Part shown: piece after piece, positions 28,714-36,868 of the stretch
Layout: each line of letters begins with the position of its first letter
Position numbering within the stretch: the first letter of the stretch is position 1
Origin: Fibrobacter sp.
GTDB lineage: Bacteria > Fibrobacterota > Fibrobacteria > Fibrobacterales > Fibrobacteraceae
Direction: 5' to 3'
NCBI GenBank assembly: GCA_024398815.1
Contig: JAKSIL010000021.1
Span: forward strand, 1-47,492
DNA length: 47,492 nucleotides
The notes under the pieces: model-generated
Database searches by the model: none
Told to the model about the DNA's origin: nothing
What the model saw: only the letters and a program-made list of their open reading frames with translations
Translations under genes and position numbers: made by a program

Positions 28714-28927
28714 AAAATAGAACTTTTTGCTGGTTTGATGGAGGAAAAGTTCTATTTTATTTAATTTGTAAGCAATGTTACATTGCTTTTTTTGCGTGTT
28801 CGTAGAACTTTTTTCGAATTTTATCCCCAAAAGTTCTATTTTTCGAACATCGGTTAGCACAAATCCTACAAACAACGTAACAAAAATAGAACTTTTAGCA
28901 GTGTATTACATTCAAAAGTTCTATTTT
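28714..28927. repeat. array of three 45-nt hairpins with AAAATAGAACTTTT arms
   Basis: Units are 28714-28758, 28799-28842 and 28883-28927, a period of 84-85 nt. Arms are AAAATAGAACTTTT and AAAAGTTCTATTTT (14 bp perfect in units 1 and 3; 10 bp in unit 2). Loops are 17, 16 and 17 nt and share no sequence; gaps between units are both 40 nt. The array lies between convergent genes. No reading frame in 28680-29046 looks real. Confidence 0.88.
28770..28793 (+). terminator. terminator after yhhQ
   Basis: AAGCAATG (28770-28777), TTA loop, CATTGCTT (28781-28788) and a T run to 28793. It sits inside the first 40-nt gap of the hairpin array. Confidence 0.85.
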
Positions 28928-29046
28928 AAGGCATTTTTTTTCTACAAACAGCCTATAGTGATTATTAAAAGCCCGCATGGGAAGACGCTTGCAAGCATAA
29001 ACGGACCGCGAGCATAAGTGCCCGCAAAGATAAACCGCCCGCAAGT

Positions 29047-30252
29047 TTACGGTTTTGCAATGCTGTACGGCGCGAGGGTGCCCTTCGGCTGCTCGATTTT
29101 CTTGACTTTGTCGCCGTCGTATGTATAAACCGCTTCGGCCCCGTATGTGCGGTCGCCCACATAAAGCATTCCATTGTCTTCGTCGAAGAACAGGCCGCCT
29201 TCGGCATCGGCGATATCGATTTCCTTCACCTTGCCCGATTCGATGTCGTAAGCGATGAGCGGTGCGTCGCCCATGGTCTTGTAGATGGCTGCGTAAATGA
29301 CTCCCGATTTTTTGTCGAATGCGGCGTTGTAGATTCCTCCGCCGAGTTTTTTGCCATCGATGAGGAGTTCAGCCATGTCCGCACTTTTTTTACCCAGGTC
29401 GATTTTTTCGATGCCACGTTTGCTGTCGGCGTCGGTGCCCCAACTATCGTTGTATTCGCCGAGCGTTGTCACAAAAAGGGCTCCATCGATAAAAGCCATG
29501 GAATTCGGGTTCTTGGTGTTGAGTGGAATCGTGTCGAGGAGTTCACCCTTGTCGAGCGTGTACAAAGCGACAAGGCCTACGGCAGGCAAATAGGTGTTGT
29601 ACGTTTCACTGTCGAAGGCGTAGCGCTGGAAAAGTGCGAAAAGGGTGTCGCCATGCGTTTCGAAGTCGATGAGCCCGGGCGAAATTCCATCCTTCTGCGT
29701 GAAAGCGCCGGTTTTCACAGTCTCTTTGACTTTGCCGTTATTGACATCGATTTTCACGAACTTTTCAGCACCTTCCAAAGCGACCCAGGCTGTTTTGGAA
29801 TCGGCCATGACGATATCCTTCGGGTTGCTGGCGTCGTCCAATGCCGTTTGCCATTCGACTTCATGAGTTTCAGCATTCACGAGAGATATGTTGTCGGCGC
29901 CGTAGCCTTCAAGCACAAAGAGATTGCCGTTTGCTGCGACGAGCTTTGTATCGCTACCGAATTCCAAGGATTCCTCGGAAATTTTTTCATCGGTAATCCA
30001 GCGGAGTTCACCGGCGGAATAGTCCGTGCCATAGACAAAAACTTCACTCGTAGCGGCGTTTGCGCAGCCTTCGCAAGTTTCCACACAGCCTTCGCCTTCG
30101 CAAGATTCGCCCGAAGCGCTGCTGGAGTCATCACTGCAGGCCTGCATCGAAAACGCTACAAGCGCGAGAAACGCGATGTTCGCCGCAGCCGCAAATCTGC
30201 AAATTTTGCAAGCGACGTTTTTTCTGTTTTCTTTTGATTTCATTTTTTTCAT
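29047..30252 (-). CDS. surface propeller lipoprotein, BtuG-like partner of the B12 receptor
   Basis: 401 residues. Lipobox SMQAC, then a Cys-rich linker (CEGEGCVETCEGC) and repeated blades such as KLVAANGNLFVLEGYGADNISLVNAETHEVEW and PNSMAFIDGALFVTTLG, consistent with a seven-bladed beta-propeller. In Bacteroides, BtuG is a propeller lipoprotein that captures cobalamin on the cell surface and docks on BtuB. Here the gene follows the TonB receptor gene by 71 nt behind a cobalamin riboswitch, so a corresponding role is likely but inferred. AAAAGGA precedes the ATG. Confidence 0.78.
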   Translation of the reverse strand: MKKMKSKENRKNVACKICRFAAAANIAFLALVAFSMQACSDDSSSASGESCEGEGCVETCEGCANAATSEVFVYGTDYSAGELRWITDEKISEESLEFGSDTKLVAANGNLFVLEGYGADNISLVNAETHEVEWQTALDDASNPKDIVMADSKTAWVALEGAEKFVKIDVNNGKVKETVKTGAFTQKDGISPGLIDFETHGDTLFALFQRYAFDSETYNTYLPAVGLVALYTLDKGELLDTIPLNTKNPNSMAFIDGALFVTTLGEYNDSWGTDADSKRGIEKIDLGKKSADMAELLIDGKKLGGGIYNAAFDKKSGVIYAAIYKTMGDAPLIAYDIESGKVKEIDIADAEGGLFFDEDNGMLYVGDRTYGAEAVYTYDGDKVKKIEQPKGTLAPYSIAKP

Positions 30253-30323
30253 GTTTTTTCCTTTTCATGTTTTCGCATTACTTTTTCGATGCTGTTTGCC
30301 ATCTTTTAAAGTACTGCGCGGGG

Positions 30324-32600
30324 CTAAAACCCCTGTGTGATTGTGATTTTAAATTCTCTTCCGGGCGTCGGGAACGGCGAATAGATGTTCCTGTAAGTTT
30401 CGTCGCTGATGTTATCGACCGCAGCGATGATTCTCGTGCGTTCAAGCGGGCTGAAACCGAGCGCGGCGCGGTACCGTGGCGTAGCGGGCTGTTCGATTTT
30501 GTTTGCGCGGTCGGTGTATATTTTGGTGCGGTATTCCGCCGAAAAACTAGCATCCAGCTGCAGCGGCAAAAGCAATTGAACCTCGTTGAAATAACTGCGC
30601 GCGGGCTCGCCAGGGAGCATATTGCCATCGTACAAGTCGTGACCGGAAAGGTCTTCGGTGTGCTGGAACGTGGCGCGCATGGTGTAGTTCACGAATTTTG
30701 CAGGGTGGCTTTGCAATTCCAGTTCCACGCCGCGCACAAGCGTTTTATCGAGGTTCATCGCCTTCAAAAAGTTCGCGCTCGAAAACCAGTAGATTCCATT
30801 TTCGATATGGCTTTCAAAATAGGTCGCCCTCAGGACACTCGTATTCTTGGGGGTTGCAGCGCTTAATCCGGCCTCAAAACGAATCGCCGATTCTTCTTTC
30901 AAATCCGGATTGCTCACGGTTCCCGGGCTTACCCCGTAAAGTTCCATGATTTCGGGCTGGCGGTAGAATCGGCCGATGCTGGCGTTCGCGCCAAACGAAG
31001 GGCGAGATGCCTGTGAGGAAGGTGTCTGTGAGGCCGCAGTTTGTGAAGTCGCAAATTTCACGAAGCCTCGCCCGCCATAAGAAATATCGCGGTCATCGGC
31101 GTTCTCTATCGCCGAAGTCCCCGTGGGCATCACGAATTTACCGCCGTGGATATCGTCCTTTATCGCCTGCACCGAGCCTTCGCCGCCAACCGAGACCGCC
31201 TTGACTACGTGGTATTCAAAATCGCCTGCCGCATTCCCCGAGTACCGCGACAAGCGCCAATCGCTAAAGCCGCCGCGGGCTTCGTAACGGTCCAGGCCAC
31301 CGGAAATTCGCAAATTCGCATCCAGGTTATCGCCCACGTACGCTGCGGTGGCCTGGGGAATCAGCCTATAGCCCGCGGCGCCGTATTCCAGATAATCCGC
31401 CGATTCGTAGCCTATATGGTCCAGCGGGTAGTAACTGTGGGAGACGTCCTTCTGGAATCGGCCCGCGATTCCGGCGCCCAGCCAAAGCGAATTTTCGAGC
31501 AGTCCCGGCGCTTCGAAACCGTACGAGAGTTGCGCTGTTTCGCCTTTGTAGCCCGCCACTTTCGTCTGGTAATCTTCCCTGCCCGGGTTGCCGCCTTCCG
31601 ACTTCGTAACGTTCGCACCGATTGTAGAGAAAGCCCCATTGCCGTGAAGCGTGCGATACTTGAACAGCCCCGCGTATTCCGTGAATTCCGCATTCCGCCT
31701 AACATCGGTAAAGTCGTCGTCTTCGTTGTAGGGCGTTCCGTTGCGGTTTGTGAATTCGTAGTCGTTGTCGCTGTGTCGTGCCGAAATCGCAGTGGAAAAT
31801 TGAGTGCTATCGGTAACGCTCACTCCGATTTGCGCGGCACCTTCCCAAAAATTGTGGCTCCCGTAACTCACGAGCACCTTTCCCGTGGCACGATTTTTGC
31901 CGAGATTCGATCCTCTATTTTTTCCAGAATTCGATTCACTGCTTTTATCGAGATCCCCCGCGCTATTCATGTCGCGGTTCGCACTCTTCGTCACGAAATT
32001 CACGGCTCCGCCAATCCCGGCACCACCGAATTTCGCAGGCACCCTGTCCCTGTAGACTTCCACCTTTTCAATTTGGTTCAAGTCGATGGTCGCCAAGTTT
32101 ACCGCACCGCCGCTACCATCGTTTACGGGCACTCCGTCAATGCAAATCACGACATCGCGGGCCGCAATTCCACGAATACTCACCGACTCGAAACTCCCAA
32201 GACCGCCTTGCCTGTACGATTGCACGCCCGGCAAAGTCCCCAAAAGTTCCGCCGCCGAATAAGGCTTGCCCTCCCACGCCTCGGCGGTGATTTCTTCGTA
32301 ACTAGGAGCCTTTTCTACGGCCGAGGGCATCGGTGCGGCAACTTCGCTCACCCCCAAATCGCGGACCGGCGCAGAATCGTCCAAATGAACCGACGCGGAA
32401 TCGTCAACTGTTTCTGCGGCGCTTGTCTCAACACTTAAATAGGCGCTTGTTTCGGCACTTAAAACGGTATTTGTTGCGGCATATTCCTGTTGCGCAAAAG
32501 CATGCACGCACAAAAAAAGCATAGTGCCCAAGGCGACTATGCGAAATTCATCAAAACGTCCGCGAACCTTCGCGGCGATTCCCGTCGATGTCTCTCGCAC
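30324..32600 (-). CDS. btuB: TonB-dependent outer-membrane receptor, BtuB-like
   Basis: 758 residues. After a signal sequence (ALGTMLFLCVHAFA) and a Ser/Ala-rich stretch come a plug domain (GTLPGVQSYRQGGLGSFESVSIRGIAARDVVICIDGVPVNDG...IEKVEVYRDRVPAKFGGAGIGGAVNFVT) and a large barrel ending in KITITQGF with the terminal Phe typical of outer-membrane proteins. The cobalamin riboswitch directly upstream makes corrinoids the likely substrate. The start is uncertain: GTG at 32600 is the first start after a TAG, no ribosome binding site is visible, and this GTG lies in the loop of a GTCGA/TCGAC hairpin. Confidence 0.88.
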   Translation of the reverse strand: MRETSTGIAAKVRGRFDEFRIVALGTMLFLCVHAFAQQEYAATNTVLSAETSAYLSVETSAAETVDDSASVHLDDSAPVRDLGVSEVAAPMPSAVEKAPSYEEITAEAWEGKPYSAAELLGTLPGVQSYRQGGLGSFESVSIRGIAARDVVICIDGVPVNDGSGGAVNLATIDLNQIEKVEVYRDRVPAKFGGAGIGGAVNFVTKSANRDMNSAGDLDKSSESNSGKNRGSNLGKNRATGKVLVSYGSHNFWEGAAQIGVSVTDSTQFSTAISARHSDNDYEFTNRNGTPYNEDDDFTDVRRNAEFTEYAGLFKYRTLHGNGAFSTIGANVTKSEGGNPGREDYQTKVAGYKGETAQLSYGFEAPGLLENSLWLGAGIAGRFQKDVSHSYYPLDHIGYESADYLEYGAAGYRLIPQATAAYVGDNLDANLRISGGLDRYEARGGFSDWRLSRYSGNAAGDFEYHVVKAVSVGGEGSVQAIKDDIHGGKFVMPTGTSAIENADDRDISYGGRGFVKFATSQTAASQTPSSQASRPSFGANASIGRFYRQPEIMELYGVSPGTVSNPDLKEESAIRFEAGLSAATPKNTSVLRATYFESHIENGIYWFSSANFLKAMNLDKTLVRGVELELQSHPAKFVNYTMRATFQHTEDLSGHDLYDGNMLPGEPARSYFNEVQLLLPLQLDASFSAEYRTKIYTDRANKIEQPATPRYRAALGFSPLERTRIIAAVDNISDETYRNIYSPFPTPGREFKITITQGF

Positions 32601-32604
32601 TCGA

Positions 32605-32863
32605 CAAAACCAGTGGCGCTAAGCGCCCGTTGCACCTTACAGTTCTTCTGACTCGGGGATCGCCCTACTCCCGGCTCCTTCACACCTGCTCGGCACAAGC
32701 TTCGCATGGCATTGGTTCTTGCCGGTTTCGTCCTCCCTTACAGCGGCGGGACCGTTCCCGGATTTGCCTTTAAGCACTCGCAAATTGGCAGCACGGGATT
32801 CTCTTGCTGGCTCGCGGGAACCGCAAAACTAGCAGCCTTTCACAGCATAAGGTAATTCGGTGC
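32605..32863 (-). promoter_or_regulatory. cobalamin riboswitch
   Basis: Read on the minus strand, the leader contains the conserved cobalamin-aptamer elements: GGTCCCGCCGCTGTAAGG followed by GGAGGACGAAA, and later CCCCGAGTCAGAAGAACTG (the B12-box region). The ends can pair as P1 (GCACC near 32863 with GGTGC near 32632). A GGCGC-TTA-GCGCC hairpin lies just downstream (32617-32629) and GCCACTG follows, a likely expression platform close to the start codon. Binding of cobalamin would reduce synthesis of the receptor and propeller protein. The exact ends are approximate. Confidence 0.9.
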
Positions 32864-32908
32864 GAAATATAAAAAATATTTCGCCTTCGCAACGAAAAAA
32901 AACATGTA

Positions 32909-32950
32909 CCTTGTACCCTGCGGGCCATTTTTCACGTTTAGGGTACAAGG
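32909..32950 (-). terminator. hairpin with T tract after the DUF4832 gene
   Basis: CCTTGTACCCT and AGGGTACAAGG form an 11-bp stem around a 20-nt loop. On the minus strand it is followed, after six bases, by eight T, which suits a terminator for the gene at 32971. Confidence 0.65.
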
Positions 32951-32970
32951 CAGATGAAATTCCGCGGCCT

Positions 32971-34650
32971 CTACGGCTTTAAAATCAACTTCTTGTTTTT
33001 CAGGTAGCCGTCATTATCGAAGCGGACCGTCGGGTTCTTGCCGGCCTTGAAATCTTCTTCGCTTTCATAGAGCGAAAGCGCAACATTCACGCCTGGGAGC
33101 GCCGAAACATCCGTCTCGCGCCCGGAAACCGCATAGACAAACGAGAATTTCTGCGTATCGCCATCCTTGAACGTCTTCTTCGGAATCTTGACTGTCTCGC
33201 CAAGTTGCGCAAGCGCCGTACCCGTGCTATCCACGAATTCCGCGACCATGTAAATGTCAAAGAAGCAAGGGGCGACACCCGTATTTTTCACGGTGATGTT
33301 GAGCGTATTCTGCGTTTCCTTTGCGCCAGCAACAGTCGATAGCGAGGCATCGGTAATCCGGAAGTTATACCCAATCACGTGCGTCATGGAGTCGGCAAGT
33401 GCCTTGTTTTCTTTATAGAACTTGTACGCGCAATCGCTTTCCTGGTCCAGCACATAATAGGTCAAATGCGCCGTGGTAATCGCACTCACCCAGCGTTCGG
33501 GCGTCCATTTCAGGTACCCGCCCGGAATAATGTCGTTGTACCCAAGCATGATTTCGTAACCGCCCAGGTTCTCGGCAATAGTCGGCAAGCCCGCTTTATA
33601 GGCTCGCACCAGGGAATCCGCAGTACCGGGAATGCCAATGAGCCCATCGTCGCGCTTCGTTATGCCGAGGCTTAGCGCATACGTATAGATATCCCCGTAA
33701 CCGTCAGACGTCAAGACAAGTTGCGTCTTGTGGAAAAGGGACGCGTAATGTTTCACCATGTCCTTCTGGATTTCGAGCGAAGGCATTTCGCTCCCTTGCA
33801 AGTGCGACACATGCCATTCGCCCCATTCGCCAAAACTGCGGATATCGATGTATTCAATGCGCGGGTCGCCATCGTACTTGGCGGCGAGCGCCTCGGCGAA
33901 TTCCTTCGCGGCCTTCAAATAGATGGAATCATCCCACACAGGGACTTGCGCACGGTAACCGTCATCCGTAATGGCCGTTATCTTCTTCGCGCCCTTTTCG
34001 TATAGGTACGGCGGCGTCCAGTCGTATTCCTCGGTGGGCGTATCGTTACCTTTAATAAACGACGGCGTGTACGGAAACACCCGCAAGGCGTACCCCATGC
34101 CGTGACTCGCCAGAGCCTCCAGCAAAGCATCCAGCTCGGACCAGTCGTATACGCCATCGCCTTTGTGCAAATCGCTCCACTTCTGATAACCGGAGCCGTA
34201 AGTGACCAAGTCCCAAGCCCCGTTTTTCCACTCCCCATAAGGGCCGTATTCAACAGCCGGGTCAAAAATCCAGGTGCCTTCGGTCGGGACGGTGAAACCC
34301 TTGTGCGGGTTCGCGAGAGGCCCTTCGAAAGGCTTTAATGTGAAAGTGCTTACCAAGGAATTGAATTTTTCCTCATGCGATTCAGGGACGACGTCGGAAG
34401 ACGACTCCAGAACGCTTGCCGAAGACGCGGGCTCCTGATTTTGAGCGGAACTCAAACCGGCATTGTCACTTGAAGCAGCCACTTCAGTAGAACTCGTTGC
34501 TGCATCGGCGGAAGAATTCTCGGTGATGTCTATGGTAGAAACTTCATTCTCGGGGTCGACGCCGCTTCCGTCGGCGCTGCTCCCGTCATCGCCACACGCC
34601 ACAAACCCAAGAACCGCAAAAAGCACACCGTACAATGCCAAACGCTTCAT
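32971..34650 (-). CDS. DUF4832-type lipoprotein (TIM-barrel-like surface protein)
   Basis: 559 residues. The lipoprotein signal MKRLALYGVLFAVLGFVAC is followed by about 75 residues of Ser/Ala/Glu linker, then a domain with ANPHKGF, YGSGYQKWSDLHKGDGVYDWSELDALLEAL and IDIRSFGEWGEWH, the pattern of DUF4874/DUF4832 proteins, which look like glycoside-hydrolase barrels. The C-terminal 130 residues form a beta-sandwich (NITVKNTGVAPCFFDIYMVAEFVD). Acidic residues in FGEWGEW could be catalytic; no substrate can be assigned. A GGACG sequence lies upstream of the ATG. Confidence 0.75.
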   Translation of the reverse strand: MKRLALYGVLFAVLGFVACGDDGSSADGSGVDPENEVSTIDITENSSADAATSSTEVAASSDNAGLSSAQNQEPASSASVLESSSDVVPESHEEKFNSLVSTFTLKPFEGPLANPHKGFTVPTEGTWIFDPAVEYGPYGEWKNGAWDLVTYGSGYQKWSDLHKGDGVYDWSELDALLEALASHGMGYALRVFPYTPSFIKGNDTPTEEYDWTPPYLYEKGAKKITAITDDGYRAQVPVWDDSIYLKAAKEFAEALAAKYDGDPRIEYIDIRSFGEWGEWHVSHLQGSEMPSLEIQKDMVKHYASLFHKTQLVLTSDGYGDIYTYALSLGITKRDDGLIGIPGTADSLVRAYKAGLPTIAENLGGYEIMLGYNDIIPGGYLKWTPERWVSAITTAHLTYYVLDQESDCAYKFYKENKALADSMTHVIGYNFRITDASLSTVAGAKETQNTLNITVKNTGVAPCFFDIYMVAEFVDSTGTALAQLGETVKIPKKTFKDGDTQKFSFVYAVSGRETDVSALPGVNVALSLYESEEDFKAGKNPTVRFDNDGYLKNKKLILKP

Positions 34651-34709
34651 TCTTTACGTCCTCAAAACCTTCTTTGAAAATACACTATTTAAAGCGAAAA
34701 TGTCGAATT

Positions 34710-35696
34710 TTATTTTTCCACATAATCAAGACCGGCATCCGCCATGCACTTTTGGGCGAAGGCATCGGCCTCGGCCTCTTTCACGGGGTTCTTGTTGCCG
34801 TGGTACATGTTCTTGATGAAAATGTCCTTTTTGCCGTGCAGAATGATGTGCGAAAGTTCATGGAAGAAGGTGTACCAGAACGCCTTGCGATTCTTAAAGC
34901 GGTCGTGCAGCTGGATTACGGGAATGTCGCGGTACCAGCGGGCCATGCCGTGGATGGGCGCCGACTTGAAGTTCTGAACATAGAGGATTTTCATGCCGAG
35001 GCTCGTGCCGAGTTCCTGCAACTTGAGCATCCCCTCGTCGATTTCGCCCGGCTTTCCCATCGTCCTTTGGGCGCCGTAGGCCTTTGCGAGTTCAATGAAC
35101 TGCGGCAAAGCCTTCTTGATGATTACGCGCTGTTTTTTGTCGTTCTGCTTTTCCATCTTGATAGCATCGGCAAGGATTTCACCGCGGCGGAGCCACACGG
35201 AGGCGGCGAACGGGTCCTGCGCCTCGGCCAGTGAAATGCGAAACGCCACTTTGAGGCTCGCATTCGTGTAGTAGTTTTTCCAGGCCTTCGGGCTTGCCAC
35301 GCCAAAGAAACGAAGCAACGGCGAAATTGCGTCTTCCTTGTTGTTGAGGTCGTTCACCCAATTGCGCGGCGAAAGTTCGGCCAGCGGGAAATCTGCACGC
35401 CACACCGACTGGTCGGCGAAGGACTTCTTTATTTTTTTGCGCATCAAATCTTCTTCGTAACGACGTTGCAGATCCATCCATCCTGCAGCCGAGATTCCCG
35501 TCGCATACTCAAGATTTATCGCCATTTCCATCGTCACACGGCAAAGCCCTCTTAAAAGTTCGTTGACCGTCTTTGGCGTATAACCGATACGGGCCGCGAA
35601 CTCATTCACGTCCATGTTCATTTCTTGCATTTTTTCTTGAAGGATGTCGCCAGGCGAAACAACACCCCAAAGAGGCAATTTTTTTTCTTCTAACAT
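34710..35696 (-). CDS. higA: HigA-type antitoxin with C-terminal ImmA/IrrE-like HEXXH domain
   Basis: 328 residues from the ATG at 35696, chosen because GAGGAG is 6 nt upstream; an ATG two codons earlier overlaps that site. The N-terminal 90 residues are a HigA-family XRE helix-turn-helix (PGDILQEKMQEMNMDVNEFAARIGYTPKTVNELLRG). The C-terminal part has HELSHIILHGKKD with a distal Glu in EAEADAFAQKCM, the metallopeptidase motif of ImmA/IrrE proteins. The gene follows the toxin gene by 10 nt. Such fused regulators may be destroyed or activated by proteolysis; that is inference. Confidence 0.88.
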   Translation of the reverse strand: MLEEKKLPLWGVVSPGDILQEKMQEMNMDVNEFAARIGYTPKTVNELLRGLCRVTMEMAINLEYATGISAAGWMDLQRRYEEDLMRKKIKKSFADQSVWRADFPLAELSPRNWVNDLNNKEDAISPLLRFFGVASPKAWKNYYTNASLKVAFRISLAEAQDPFAASVWLRRGEILADAIKMEKQNDKKQRVIIKKALPQFIELAKAYGAQRTMGKPGEIDEGMLKLQELGTSLGMKILYVQNFKSAPIHGMARWYRDIPVIQLHDRFKNRKAFWYTFFHELSHIILHGKKDIFIKNMYHGNKNPVKEAEADAFAQKCMADAGLDYVEK

Positions 35697-35706
35697 AGCC
35701 ATCTCC

Positions 35707-36021
35707 TCAATGATAATCCACTATTTCCAAAATTTCAGCCTCGTCCACCTCCGACCAAATAACCACAGTATCCGGCTCGGAACCCTTCATAATCAAACGG
35801 TACGGCTGATCCAAACTGCAAGCCCATAGTCCTTTTCGATTACCGACGAGTTCATGAAATGAACCCGGATAATTTTGCAAATCCTTGAAATCGGTAGCAG
35901 ACTCAATGGATCTTAACCTTTTCAGGTAAATTTCAGCCCGTTTTGCCCCCAGACGGCGCTTGGCAAAAGCCTCGTCTATGGCACAACGCTCCAAATCCTT
36001 ATCGGCAAATTCAACTTTCGT
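35707..36021 (-). CDS. higB: HigB-like RNase toxin with ACG at the expected start
   Basis: The product belongs to the RelE/HigB fold (FHELVGNRKGLWACSLDQPYRLIM...EAEILEIVDYH). Family alignment from memory places the start at a codon that here is ACG (36019-36021), giving TKVEFADKDLERCAID..., with GGGG 4 nt upstream as ribosome binding site. No ATG or GTG exists in frame; the only standard alternative is TTG at 35994, which would drop nine conserved-looking residues and has a badly placed ribosome binding site. Either ACG is used inefficiently, keeping toxin low, or the start has been lost. The antitoxin gene follows. Confidence 0.75.
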   Translation of the reverse strand, partial: TKVEFADKDLERCAIDEAFAKRRLGAKRAEIYLKRLRSIESATDFKDLQNYPGSFHELVGNRKGLWACSLDQPYRLIMKGSEPDTVVIWSEVDEAEILEIVDYH

Positions 36022-36050
36022 GACACCCCATACGTTACTTATTTTTCTTA

Positions 36051-36079
36051 AATATACTCAAAACTTTTGAATAACGCAA
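36051..36079 (-). promoter_or_regulatory. promoter of the higBA-like module
   Basis: On the minus strand TTGCGT (36079-36074), 17-nt spacer, TATATT (36056-36051). Transcription would start about 22 nt before the ACG codon. Confidence 0.8.
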
Positions 36080-36146
36080 TAGGTTTGTCAAAAAAAATAC
36101 AACTTGTAAAAAGAACAAAAAAGACCCGCATCGCTGCGGGCACCGG

Positions 36147-36455
36147 CTAAGAAATCAGTATTTTTAAACAATCCATAGTTTCGTGTAATATGCGAATCAC
36201 GTAAACATCGCCATCTTTTATGCGATAAAAAATTATGTAATTACAGGCTCTCAAATGTCGATAACATTTTAAAGAAACCGATGCAGCCCGTAATTCGCCT
36301 CCTAGTTCTGGATAATCTGCCAATTTTTCGTAGGCGTCTATAATTTTCAAGACAGTTAATTTCGCCGCTTGAGGACATTCTAGTTCATTCTCGATATAGT
36401 CCCTTATGCCGTCCAGATCTTCGGCAGCCCTAGGAGAGACATATACGAAGGACAT
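36147..36455 (-). CDS. parE: RelE/ParE-family toxin
   Basis: 102 residues with the ParE-type layout: VSPRAAEDLDGIRDYIENEL, then a Leu-rich helix (ADYPELGGELRAA), CYRHLRACNYIIFYRIKDGDVYVIRILHETMD. Members poison gyrase or cleave mRNA depending on the branch; sequence alone does not say which. The ATG directly follows the antitoxin stop (TAGATG), so the two are translated from one message. Confidence 0.88.
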   Translation of the reverse strand: MSFVYVSPRAAEDLDGIRDYIENELECPQAAKLTVLKIIDAYEKLADYPELGGELRAASVSLKCYRHLRACNYIIFYRIKDGDVYVIRILHETMDCLKILIS

Positions 36456-36701
36456 CTAGACCTCGTATTTCGCGCGAACGTCCGCGGCCATGAGCCAGCC
36501 GGAATCCTTTGCGGAATCTTCCCCCTCGTCCAGGGCTTTCTGCAGTTTGCGCTCCGCGGTCAGGCGCTCGTATTCCTTGATATCGATAACGGCGTAGCAG
36601 CCTCGCCCGTTCTTCGTCAGGAACACGGGAGAGCCATCAGAAACATTCTGAAGGACTTCATTGTAGTTTCGCAAGTCTGAAACAGGAAGAATACACGGCA
36701 T
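36456..36701 (-). CDS. Phd/YefM-family antitoxin
   Basis: 81 residues: MPCILPVSDLRNYNEVLQNV and GSPVFLTKNGRGCYAVIDIKEYERL are the DNA-binding Phd/YefM fold, followed by a C-terminal acidic, unstructured toxin-binding tail. It precedes the ParE-type toxin. GGAGGAGG lies just before the ATG, among the strongest ribosome binding sites in the window, as expected for an antitoxin made in excess. A palindromic operator covers the -35 region of its promoter. Confidence 0.9.
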   Translation of the reverse strand: MPCILPVSDLRNYNEVLQNVSDGSPVFLTKNGRGCYAVIDIKEYERLTAERKLQKALDEGEDSAKDSGWLMAADVRAKYEV

Positions 36702-36717
36702 AATGACCTCCTCCCTA

Positions 36718-36752
36718 AATATACAAAATTCATCGTAAGATATTACGAAGAA
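36718..36752 (-). promoter_or_regulatory. promoter and palindromic operator of the phd/parE module
   Basis: The -10 TATATT is at 36723-36718. A 24-bp inverted repeat, arms TTCATCGTAA (36729-36738) and TTACGAAGAA (36743-36752) around GATA, covers the position of the -35 box. One arm position is mismatched. Autorepression by the antitoxin-toxin complex is the usual arrangement and is inferred here. Confidence 0.75.
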
Positions 36753-36835
36753 TTACACAAAAGGTTTTAAATCAAAATATCATCCATTGCCTATTAGACC
36801 ATTCATCAAAGAACTTTGTCTCAAAAAAAAATTAC

Positions 36836-36862
36836 TTGCCCACTCACTGCAATTTTTATAGT
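36836..36862 (+). promoter_or_regulatory. promoter of an unidentified small RNA
   Basis: TTGCCC (36836-36841) and TATAGT (36857-36862) with a 15-nt spacer, or 17 nt to the overlapping TAGTTT. Start expected near 36869. Confidence 0.55.
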
Positions 36863-36868
36863 TTGTCC

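Noticed and set aside
28714..28927. CRISPR-like array with 45-nt repeats and 40-nt spacers
   Set aside because: The 16-17-nt centre of each repeat differs completely, only three units exist, one gap holds a terminator, and there are no cas genes.
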